NCBI GenBank assembly: GCA_022794295.1
Contig: JAAWEO010000157.1
Span: 1-5,194, forward strand
Direction: 5' to 3'
DNA length: 5,194 bases
DNA from: Angelakisella sp.
GTDB lineage: Bacteria > Bacillota > Clostridia > Oscillospirales > Ruminococcaceae
Shown piece after piece: positions 1 to 5,034 of the stretch. Positions within the stretch are counted from its first letter, which is position 1. The number at the start of each line of letters is the position of its first letter. A model generated the notes under the pieces. The model saw nothing but the letters and a program-made list of their open reading frames with translations, was not told the origin of the DNA and searched no databases. The position numbers and the translations under genes were made by a program.

Positions 1-58
1 TTTCTACTTTTCCGCATTTTGGGCATTGTTTTCCTGCTTCTATTTTGCTCCTTCTCAT
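1..58 (-). CDS. Possible partial zinc-ribbon protein, N-terminus only
   Basis: Reading leftward from an ATG at 58-56, 19 codons are open to the window edge and encode MRRSKIEAGKQCPKCGKVE. The CPxCG knuckle (residues 12-16) is the usual first half of a zinc ribbon, found in small zinc-binding proteins and at the N-terminus of some transposases. An in-frame TAA lies 12 nt upstream, so this ATG is the first available start. Only a weak AAGG lies upstream, 12 nt from the ATG. The predicted promoter would place the transcript 5' end almost on the ATG, so the start may be leaderless or wrong. A competing ATG at 26-24 in another frame has an AGG 6 nt before it and would encode MPKMRKSR. The AT-rich composition differs from the permease genes next door. 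Too little is visible to assign a function. Confidence 0.33.
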   Translation of the reverse strand, partial: MRRSKIEAGKQCPKCGKVE

Positions 59-64
59 ATTTCT

Positions 65-93
65 ATTTTACCTTAATCTTTGCCTTTTGTCCA
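65..93 (-). promoter_or_regulatory. Sigma-A-like promoter firing off the left edge
   Basis: On the minus strand TGGACA (88-93) and TAAAAT (65-70) are separated by exactly 17 bp (71-87). Each hexamer differs from the vegetative consensus at one base. Transcription would start near 57-59, on top of the candidate ATG at 58. The region is AT-rich and lies beyond the hairpin at 118-160, as expected for a separate transcription unit after the permease operon. This is a motif match only. AT-rich DNA gives such matches by chance fairly often. Confidence 0.42.
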
Positions 94-117
94 CTCCCGG
101 AATTTTGTAACCGGCAC

Positions 118-160
118 GGCGGGAAGCTGCCCCGGAGACCTTCCGGTGCGGCTTCCCGCC
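118..160 (-). terminator. Long imperfect hairpin after the permease operon, possible terminator
   Basis: A perfect 10-bp inverted repeat, GGCGGGAAGC (118-127) and GCTTCCCGCC (151-160), encloses a second perfect repeat, CCGGA (132-136) and TCCGG (142-146), with a 5-nt loop. Between them 129-130 pairs with 148-149, 128 and 150 form a wobble, and 131/147 is one mismatch. Almost the whole 43 nt can therefore fold into one hairpin. It begins 61 bp after the last permease's stop codon and before the next promoter, a natural place to end the operon. It is not a textbook intrinsic terminator: on the minus strand no T-tract follows the stem. On the plus strand a run of five T (168-172) comes 7 nt after it, but no plus-strand gene is visible. 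It could instead be an mRNA 3'-end stabiliser or a dispersed palindromic repeat. Confidence 0.4.
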
Positions 161-221
161 AAATCGCTTTTTGAAGGCCGCTTGTCTTGCCGAAAACGGG
201 CCGGTCCCCCACTGGGAAAAA

Positions 222-1565
222 CTACATCACAGGCTGTCCGCGAAAGTCCTCTGCCCGAATCTCGACCTGGGTTTTGCCGGTTTTATCCCGATAAACTGCA
301 TAGGCAGCCAGCAGTCCCACCAGAACGAGGTTCCCCACAAAGACCGGAATGGAGGTGGCAGCGACGCTGGCGATAAGTGTTCCAACCTCTGTCAGGCCGC
401 TCAGGACCAGCAGCAGGTAATAAACCGGCCTGGGCAAATGCCAGGGCGAGGCCTCCCACTGCTTGGGAAATCTGCCGGGAAGGTGAAAGGCAACGACCAA
501 CAGCAGCAGGCCGCTGATCCGCTGGGTCATGACCGTGTAGGCAACAAAGGTTTTCAGGCTGACCCCCAGCAAAAGGGGGACCACGCAGATCAGCCACATA
601 GCGGTGTAGATGATCCAGGGACTGCCGTACCGGTTGTTTTTGCCAAGCCCCTGGGGCAGCCAGCCATTGCGGATGGCCCCCAGCACCGGGGCGGAGATGG
701 TGGACATGCTGGCGTTAAGGCTGGAGCAGAGAGCCAGCACCGGCCCCAGCAGCAGGAAAACGGGAAACAGTCCCCCGGGCAGGATAGACTGGGCAGCGTA
801 GGTCATGGGCTTCCCCGCCATCTCGCCGACAGGAAGGGTGTTTGCGGCCACAAAGGATACCCCCGCAAAAAGCAGGGCCACAAGCCCGCTTCCGGCCAGG
901 ATCGCCAGCGGTATGCTTCGCCGGGGATTTTTTGCCTCCCAGCTAAAGCCGCAGAGGAGACCGGGCGCCGACATGGGCTGGATCACCAGGGTGACCGCCA
1001 GCAGCACGCCCAGACCGCCGTTGGAATAATATTCCGGGGAGGACACTGCAAGGGCACCTGGCTGGAGCTTGGTCAGGCCAAAAAGGATAAAGACGAGCAG
1101 GGCTCCCGCTGTCACCGCCGTCAGCGGCTGCTGAAGCTTTGCCATGGCCCTGACACCGAAAAGGTTAATGACGAACACAACGGTGATCAGCACCGCACTG
1201 GTCCATTGGGTGGAAAGGCCAGGAAAGACAGAGTGGAGGTACTGCCCCAGGGCGCTGGCGCTGCTTCCCCGGCTAAGAAACATAGGGAGCCACCACAAGG
1301 CGTAGATCCCGCCGGCCAGGGGACCCATGGTCATAGCCGCCATGGTGTAATTCCCGCCCTTGTAACGGAACATACTGCTGAATATCAGGACCGGGATCAC
1401 CCGCAGAAAGCCGCCGATGAATGCGGCCAAAAGATAGGCGATCCAGGCGGAGCGCCCGGTTTGCTCTGTTGCAAGCCCGATGCTGGAAAAGACCCCGGCA
1501 ATGGCACCGGCGGCGGCGATGGAGACCAGGGAAAGAAACCCCAGCTGCTGGCTTTGTTCTTTCAT
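222..1565 (-). CDS. APC-superfamily amino acid permease (second permease of the operon)
   Basis: This encodes a 447-residue cytoplasmic-membrane protein with about twelve hydrophobic segments, the usual size and layout for the amino acid-polyamine-organocation superfamily. Family features are the TM1 region ending AGVF (residues 23-26), a KGGNY segment before TM3 (69-73), the TM6-7 loop FSWEAKNPRRSIPLAI (207-222), which matches the family's E-x-K-N-P-x-R-x-I-P signature, and IRNGWLP (298-304), matching the conserved R-D/N-G-W-LP motif. A short charged tail follows the last membrane segment. The TM1 unwound motif, normally GSG, reads Ile22-Ala23-Gly24, so the backbone site that holds the substrate carboxylate is altered. 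The ATG at 1565 has AAAGGAG 7 nt upstream, and the stop is TAG. It is the last gene of the operon, 19 bp after the other permease, and clearly not a recent duplicate of it. Substrate unknown; an amino acid or amine is expected, by proton or sodium symport or by exchange. Confidence 0.9.
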   Translation of the reverse strand: MKEQSQQLGFLSLVSIAAAGAIAGVFSSIGLATEQTGRSAWIAYLLAAFIGGFLRVIPVLIFSSMFRYKGGNYTMAAMTMGPLAGGIYALWWLPMFLSRGSSASALGQYLHSVFPGLSTQWTSAVLITVVFVINLFGVRAMAKLQQPLTAVTAGALLVFILFGLTKLQPGALAVSSPEYYSNGGLGVLLAVTLVIQPMSAPGLLCGFSWEAKNPRRSIPLAILAGSGLVALLFAGVSFVAANTLPVGEMAGKPMTYAAQSILPGGLFPVFLLLGPVLALCSSLNASMSTISAPVLGAIRNGWLPQGLGKNNRYGSPWIIYTAMWLICVVPLLLGVSLKTFVAYTVMTQRISGLLLLVVAFHLPGRFPKQWEASPWHLPRPVYYLLLVLSGLTEVGTLIASVAATSIPVFVGNLVLVGLLAAYAVYRDKTGKTQVEIRAEDFRGQPVM

Positions 1566-1572
1566 ACAATTT

Positions 1573-1579
1573 CTCCTTT
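1573..1579 (-). promoter_or_regulatory. Ribosome-binding site of the distal permease
   Basis: AAAGGAG on the minus strand lies 7 nt before the ATG at 1565, inside the 19-bp gap between the two permease genes. It supports that start and independent reinitiation on the shared transcript. Confidence 0.85.
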
Positions 1580-1584
1580 ACCGG

Positions 1585-2913
1585 TCAGCCGTTGTTCTCT
1601 ATATACTCTTTTTTGGCAGAAATGTCCACATGACCAAACCTCACGACCATGACATCGTAGACAATGATCCCGGCAGTAACGGCAAGCATCAGCCACTGCA
1701 GGCTGCTGTTAGAGGTAAAGTAGAAGTACCCCAAAATGGCAGCGGCGATACTGGAGATCACCAGCAGCACCCGGTAAAGGCCCAGAGAAAGCTTCATCCC
1801 GCTGGCCTTCCACTCCCTGGCATAGCGGTTGGGGACGGTCATGGCGTAAAGATTGACCAGCACCTTTTGAATGGCGCCGGGGAACAAGCAGATCGTCGCT
1901 ACATCCCCCAGGTCCAAACCGGCAATGATCGCAACTGCCGCAATCACATACAGAACCGCATAGACATAGGGGACATCTCCCTTCTGGGTCCGTTTGCTGA
2001 GGATCTTCGGCAGCCAGCCATCCCGGGCGCAGGTCATCAGGGGGCGGTAGCCGGAGATGATCCCCCCTACCATAGAGGTGGACAGGGCAAAGATGGCACC
2101 GCCAACCAGGAAAAAGAGGTAAAGGCTGTGGGGCATCATCTTCTCGGCAATGCCCCCTAGATTGGTGCCTGCAATGGAGGCATAGGAATAGGCGTGGGTG
2201 GCGGAAAAGCCGATAAGACCGTAGATCACAGCTCCTACCAGAGCCGATAGACAGAATGCCAGGGGGATATTCCGGGTGGGCTTGTCGGCGCTTTTGCCCA
2301 TGTTGACGACATACTGGAAGCCATTGCAGGTGTAGGACATAAGGGCGATAGCCATAATGAGGCCGGTGGTGCCGTTGGGAAGCATGGGCTCCCCGGCGTA
2401 GGCGGCGGGATCCATATTGATCATGCCAAAGATCACAAACAGGCCGAGGGCAGCGTACATAAAGATGCACATCACATTCTGCACCTGGGCGGCCAGCTTA
2501 TCGCCCCCTAAAACCGCAAGGAAAGCCAGGGTCATGACCACCATGGAGGAGATCTTGGGGTGGTTGGCCAGGGCGGGGATCACCATCCCCAGGTAAGAGG
2601 CCAGGGCCAAAGCCGTGACCGCCTGGGAGCCTGCCCGGAAAACCAGGTCACGGCCCACCGAAAAGCCGGTGACCAGGGGCGGGCAGATCAGGGAATTTGC
2701 GGTGTATTCGCCGCCCTCTACCTCAAAAATGCGGGTGAGCAGGGGGAGGGAGATGGACTGGAGGACGCAAAGACCCATAGCCAGAAACAGGGCCAGGGTG
2801 ATGCCCCGCCCGGCAAAGTTGATGCCAATGCCCATAAGGGCAAAAACACCGGAGCCGATGATACAGCCCACACCAATGGAGACCAGGTCAAACAGATTCA
2901 GCTTCTTCTGCAT
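1585..2913 (-). CDS. APC-superfamily amino acid permease (first permease of the operon)
   Basis: This encodes a 442-residue inner-membrane transporter with about twelve hydrophobic segments. It carries the classic APC TM1 sequence IIGSGVF (residues 18-24), whose glycines bind the amino acid carboxylate, a VEGGEY segment before TM3 (65-70), KSADKPTRNIPLAF in the TM6-7 loop (207-220) and ARDGWLPKIL (296-305). An in-frame extension exists upstream to 3081, but it overlaps the lyase gene by about 150 bp and has no hydrophobic or family character. The ATG at 2913 has AAAAGGAG 8 nt before it and begins MQKKLNLFDLVSIGVG, the normal APC N-terminus, so I chose it. It starts 16 bp after the lyase stop codon. 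The conserved GSG motif predicts a working amino acid importer or exchanger. Its position beside a C-S lyase suggests a sulfur amino acid or the lyase substrate, but the specificity cannot be read from sequence. Confidence 0.92.
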   Translation of the reverse strand: MQKKLNLFDLVSIGVGCIIGSGVFALMGIGINFAGRGITLALFLAMGLCVLQSISLPLLTRIFEVEGGEYTANSLICPPLVTGFSVGRDLVFRAGSQAVTALALASYLGMVIPALANHPKISSMVVMTLAFLAVLGGDKLAAQVQNVMCIFMYAALGLFVIFGMINMDPAAYAGEPMLPNGTTGLIMAIALMSYTCNGFQYVVNMGKSADKPTRNIPLAFCLSALVGAVIYGLIGFSATHAYSYASIAGTNLGGIAEKMMPHSLYLFFLVGGAIFALSTSMVGGIISGYRPLMTCARDGWLPKILSKRTQKGDVPYVYAVLYVIAAVAIIAGLDLGDVATICLFPGAIQKVLVNLYAMTVPNRYAREWKASGMKLSLGLYRVLLVISSIAAAILGYFYFTSNSSLQWLMLAVTAGIIVYDVMVVRFGHVDISAKKEYIENNG

Positions 2914-2921
2914 AAGGACAA

Positions 2922-2929
2922 CTCCTTTT
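2922..2929 (-). promoter_or_regulatory. Ribosome-binding site deciding the permease start
   Basis: AAAAGGAG on the minus strand fills most of the 16-bp gap after the lyase stop codon and sits 8 nt before the ATG at 2913. It favours this start over the in-frame extension that runs back into the lyase gene. Confidence 0.85.
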
Positions 2930-4144
2930 CTATTTTGCTTGTTCCGCTTCGTACTCCCCCAGGGCGGCCGCGATCCGGTCCACTGCCTCCAGAACGGTGG
3001 CCTTGGGGCAGGTGACACACAGGCGCATAAACACACCGCCCTGGTCGGGGTCGTGAGCAGTACCGCGCTGGAGGGCCACATTGGCCCGGTGGTTGATCAG
3101 CTCCATAAGAAGGGAAGGATCATAGCCGTACCCGGCAAAATCCAGCCAGAGTACATAGCTGCCCTCTGGAATATACGCTTTTACCTTGGGGAGCTTTTCC
3201 CGGATGGCGTCCACCACTGCGGCAATGGTATCATCCAGGTAGGCGTTCAGCTCGTCCACCCAGTCCTCGCTTTCGTTGTAGGCGGCGATCATCCCGGCCA
3301 GGGCAAAGGCAGTGGGCATGGGGGTTTCATAGCCGGCTTGGAACTGCTTGCGCAGGGCTTCATCGGGGATGATGGAATAGGCGCAGTGCAGCCCCATCAG
3401 GTTAAAGGTCTTGTTGACGCCGGAAACCATAATGAGATTGCTCCGGTCCTCCACCGCCTCAATGATGGGGGTATGTTTGACCCCCTTGCGGATGATGTCG
3501 GAATGGATCTCATCCGAGACCACCACCACCTGGTTGTCCCGGCAGAGCTTCGCGATCCGGGCCAGCTCCTCCCGGGTCCAGACACGGCCCACCGGATTTT
3601 GGGGGGAGCAGAGGACAAAGACCTTGTTTTCCGGCCGGGCACAGGCCTGCTCCAGCCCTTCCCAATCCATTTCGTAGTGTCCGTCACCGGAGTCGATCAT
3701 CTGGCAGTTGGCCACATGGCGGCCGGTGCCTTCAATAACATTGGTGAAATTGCGGTAGATGGGCCGGCAGAGGATGACCCCATCGCCGGGCTGGGAAAAG
3801 GCCAGGATGGTCTGCTGCACCCCATCCAGGGCCCCGTTGGAGTGAATGATCCATTCCGGCCGGACCTCCACCCCATGGCGGCGCCGGTACCAGCCGATGA
3901 TCGCAGGCTTATATTCCGGCGCAGAGGTCACCGTGGTGTAGCCGTAGTTTTCAAAATCCGCCACGCGGTGCATGGCCCTTGCAATGGCAGGGGCACAGCG
4001 GAAGTCCATGTCCGCCAGGTTCAGGCGAATGGTCTCTCCATCCAGCCTGAGATTGGGGGTGATCACCTTAAAAAAGGCGTCATCATCCCATTTCATGCTG
4101 TAGGTTCCGAATCGCTTCACCGCATGGTCAAAATCGTACTTCAT
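2930..4144 (-). CDS. patB: MalY/PatB-family PLP-dependent C-S beta-lyase
   Basis: This encodes a 404-residue cytoplasmic fold-type I pyridoxal-phosphate enzyme, close to the ~390 residues usual for MalY/PatB. Family members beta-eliminate cystathionine, cysteine or S-substituted cysteines to pyruvate, ammonia and a thiol or homocysteine. Visible motifs in order are LADMDFRCAPAI (43-54), YGYTT near 67-71, PGDGVILCRPIY (119-130, Tyr130 likely stacking on PLP), CSPQNPVGRVWT (179-190, with the conserved Asn183), VVSDEIHSD (208-216, Asp211 for the pyridine nitrogen), SGVNKTFNLMGLH (241-253, Lys245 as the Schiff-base lysine), GSYVLWLDF (328-336) and FMRLCVTCPK (372-381, Arg374 for the substrate carboxylate). 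The start is the ATG at 4144; a TTG 15 nt upstream falls inside its Shine-Dalgarno site. First gene of the operon with two permeases. A plain aminotransferase is less likely given DMDF and GRVWT. E. coli MalY's repressor role in maltose control is not implied here. Confidence 0.93.
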   Translation of the reverse strand: MKYDFDHAVKRFGTYSMKWDDDAFFKVITPNLRLDGETIRLNLADMDFRCAPAIARAMHRVADFENYGYTTVTSAPEYKPAIIGWYRRRHGVEVRPEWIIHSNGALDGVQQTILAFSQPGDGVILCRPIYRNFTNVIEGTGRHVANCQMIDSGDGHYEMDWEGLEQACARPENKVFVLCSPQNPVGRVWTREELARIAKLCRDNQVVVVSDEIHSDIIRKGVKHTPIIEAVEDRSNLIMVSGVNKTFNLMGLHCAYSIIPDEALRKQFQAGYETPMPTAFALAGMIAAYNESEDWVDELNAYLDDTIAAVVDAIREKLPKVKAYIPEGSYVLWLDFAGYGYDPSLLMELINHRANVALQRGTAHDPDQGGVFMRLCVTCPKATVLEAVDRIAAALGEYEAEQAK

Positions 4145-4150
4145 GAAAGC

Positions 4151-4157
4151 CCTCCTC
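4151..4157 (-). promoter_or_regulatory. Ribosome-binding site of the lyase
   Basis: GAGGAGG on the minus strand lies 6 nt before the ATG at 4144. It covers the next in-frame start candidate (TTG at 4159-4157), so the ATG is the true start. Confidence 0.85.
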
Positions 4158-4243
4158 AAATTTTATCTTGATTCACAGCCTGTCCCCTCTGCTTTCTTTG
4201 TTTTCCCTCCTTTCCTCCATTTCGCAGACAGAGACAAAACTTT

Positions 4244-4259
4244 ATGTGCTAAAGTAATT
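4244..4259. promoter_or_regulatory. Possible third operator-like site in the leader
   Basis: ATGTGCT-AA-AGTAATT matches the half-sites of the perfect operator in 11 of 14 positions. Its centre is 63 bp (six turns at 10.5 bp) from the centre of the spacer site and about 40 bp downstream of the predicted transcription start. It overlaps a different inverted repeat (4239-4255), so the resemblance may come from that hairpin. Confidence 0.35.
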
Positions 4260-4296
4260 AGGTAAAATAAAGGGCGTTTCCCCTGGAGCTGCAACA

Positions 4297-4326
4297 AATA
4301 TATTTGATTTGCTAAAATAAATTCAA
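4297..4326 (-). promoter_or_regulatory. Probable sigma-A promoter of the lyase-permease operon
   Basis: On the minus strand TTGAAT (4321-4326, four of six consensus bases) and TATATT (4297-4302, five of six) are 18 bp apart. Transcription would begin near 4290. The -10 lies in a perfect 12-bp palindrome, CAAATATATTTG (4295-4306). One operator-like repeat fills the spacer and another lies just upstream of the -35, so a protein on these sites would block RNA polymerase. The region is AT-rich, so the exact hexamers are less certain than the general location. Confidence 0.6.
4307..4322. promoter_or_regulatory. Degenerate operator copy between -35 and -10
   Basis: ATTTGCT-AA-AATAAAT has a perfect left half-site. 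Its right half matches the AGCAAAT of the perfect palindrome at 4328-4343 in five of seven bases. Its centre is 21 bp, two helical turns, from that palindrome, so two dimers could bind on the same face of the DNA. It occupies the promoter spacer, a repressing position. Confidence 0.6.
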
Positions 4327-4327
4327 C

Positions 4328-4343
4328 ATTTGCTTTAGCAAAT
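4328..4343. promoter_or_regulatory. Perfect 16-bp palindromic operator, likely MarR-family site
   Basis: ATTTGCT-TT-AGCAAAT is a perfect inverted repeat with 7-bp half-sites and a 2-bp centre, the size and symmetry typical of operators bound by MarR-family dimers. It lies directly upstream of the -35 element of the lyase operon and 16 bp past the T-tract of the marR terminator. That the neighbouring MarR protein is the binder is inferred from adjacency. Confidence 0.72.
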
Positions 4344-4358
4344 AAAATATTATCATAG

Positions 4359-4386
4359 AAAAAACGCTCCCGTCAATACGGGAACG
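4359..4386 (-). terminator. Intrinsic terminator of marR
   Basis: On the minus strand CGTTCCCGT (4378-4386) pairs with ACGGGAGCG (4365-4373) around an ATTG loop. The stem has nine pairs including one G-T wobble, and six T (4359-4364) follow immediately. It lies 30 bp beyond the marR stop codon, so marR and the lyase operon are separate transcripts despite sharing a direction. Confidence 0.9.
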
Positions 4387-4416
4387 CCAATTTCTCTATT
4401 ATTACTAATCTTTTTA

Positions 4417-4869
4417 TTACTGTTTTGTAAAGATTACACGAACCAGGCGAAGGAAGCGAATGAACTTCTCCAGATCCTCGTCAGGAAATTCCCCCAGGAT
4501 CTCACTGGCCAAAAGGTGCTCGGATTTATCAAAGTCTAGGTGATCGGCGCAAAGGCCTCTCCCCCGATCCGTAAGGGTCACCATGGTCTGCCTTTTATCA
4601 AAAAGAGCTTTTGTCCGCACAACGTAGCCCTTTTTTTCCAAACGGGTGACCATTTGGGTCACCGCCCCCTGGGTAACATTAAGCCGGGCAGCCATTTCGC
4701 TCATGGTGGGGCTCCCCTCCGGTCCCACGGCCACTACAAAATGGACCTCCCGCATGTAAAGGTTATCCTCTGCGGTGTATTTCCGCGGGGTCTCCAAAAA
4801 ACGATTCACCGCTGCCGATGACTCCGTACACTCCCGCAGGATCTGCCGGACTAATTCAATACGATCCAA
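4417..4869 (-). CDS. MarR-family winged-helix transcriptional regulator
   Basis: From the TTG at 4869 this encodes 150 residues, the normal MarR length. An N-terminal helical dimerisation part (LDRIELVRQILRE onward) precedes the winged helix-turn-helix. Helices lie in TMSEMAARLNVTQGAVTQMV (residues 55-74) and TRLEKKGYV (75-83), and the wing is RTKALFDKRQTMVTLTDRG (85-103) with the family's D-K-R signature at 91-93. A C-terminal helix ends IRFLRLVRVIFTKQ. The frame stays open upstream to 5133, but that part crosses a consensus promoter and palindromic DNA, so it is not coding. TTG at 4869 is the only usual start codon between the predicted transcript start and the domain. Its Shine-Dalgarno (GAGG) is about 15 nt away, longer than ideal; a CTG at 4890 is the alternative. 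Its own terminator separates it from the lyase operon, whose promoter carries matching palindromes, so repression of that operon is the likely role. Ligand unknown. Confidence 0.88.
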   Translation of the reverse strand: MDRIELVRQILRECTESSAAVNRFLETPRKYTAEDNLYMREVHFVVAVGPEGSPTMSEMAARLNVTQGAVTQMVTRLEKKGYVVRTKALFDKRQTMVTLTDRGRGLCADHLDFDKSEHLLASEILGEFPDEDLEKFIRFLRLVRVIFTKQ

Positions 4870-4924
4870 TCTATTCGCTTCTTTCCTCAGGGCGTTATAA
4901 AAAGGCTGTACCGCCTTCCCTCCG

Positions 4925-4953
4925 ATTATACTTGACCCGCCCTTTCCAGTCAA
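4925..4953 (-). promoter_or_regulatory. Near-consensus sigma-A promoter of marR
   Basis: On the minus strand TTGACT (4948-4953) and a perfect TATAAT (4925-4930) are separated by 17 bp (4931-4947). Transcription would start near 4918, giving a leader of about 50 nt to the TTG start. The hexamers fall inside the upstream open frame, evidence that the frame above 4918 is not part of the protein. Confidence 0.85.
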
Positions 4954-4954
4954 G
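4931..4954. promoter_or_regulatory. Inverted repeat over the marR promoter, possible autoregulatory site
   Basis: CTTGAC (4931-4936) and GTCAAG (4949-4954) form a 6-bp inverted repeat with a 12-bp spacer. One arm covers most of the -35 hexamer and the other abuts the -10. Its sequence is unlike the ATTTGCT operators, so if it is bound, a different protein or a relaxed specificity would be needed. One arm partly restates the -35 consensus, so chance is possible. Confidence 0.35.
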
Positions 4955-5034
4955 GCATTTTCCAGTTTCTTATGGTCCCTCCCACTCTGCCAAAAGCCCG
5001 CAAAGCCGGAAACTCCCCCGTCACGCAATTCACA

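Larger units (their letters stand above)
4145..4290 (-). other. Long 5' leader of the lyase-permease operon
   Basis: If transcription starts near 4290, the operon mRNA has an untranslated leader of about 145 nt. It contains a weak AGGG/CCCT hairpin just after the start, an AU-rich 6-bp hairpin (4239-4255, ACTTTA and TAAAGT with a 5-nt loop), and a purine-rich stretch (about 4190-4220) with extra GGAGG-like sequences ahead of the real ribosome-binding site. I see no T-box core, no SAM-riboswitch-like architecture and no G-C-rich terminator with a T-tract. A tiny frame (ATG 4220 to TGA 4173, 15 codons) lacks a ribosome-binding site. No known riboswitch class is recognised. Confidence 0.4.

Noticed and set aside
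171..1652. Long plus-strand frame of 493 codons opposite the distal permease
   Set aside because: The product is hydrophilic, rich in Gln, Gly, His and Lys with no domain character. It is the antisense shadow of a hydrophobic transporter gene in GC-rich DNA, while the minus strand shows clear APC motifs and a strong ribosome-binding site.
2914..3081. N-terminal extension of 56 residues on the first permease
   Set aside because: It lies within the lyase gene, lacks hydrophobic or family sequence, and the ATG at 2913 has a well-spaced AAAAGGAG.
2615..4171. Long plus-strand frame of 518 codons opposite the lyase
   Set aside because: It mirrors the lyase gene on the other strand, has no recognisable domain, and runs across the lyase start and into the adjoining permease. 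The minus-strand frame has all the PLP-enzyme motifs.
4173..4220. Fifteen-codon leader peptide before the lyase gene
   Set aside because: It has no Shine-Dalgarno before its ATG, no run of regulatory codons and no linked attenuator hairpins; it falls in a purine-rich stretch where such frames arise by chance.
4145..4290. T-box or SAM riboswitch controlling a sulfur amino acid operon
   Set aside because: The leader is too short and lacks the T-box antiterminator sequence and any GC-rich terminator with a T-tract; no SAM-riboswitch-like helices could be drawn.
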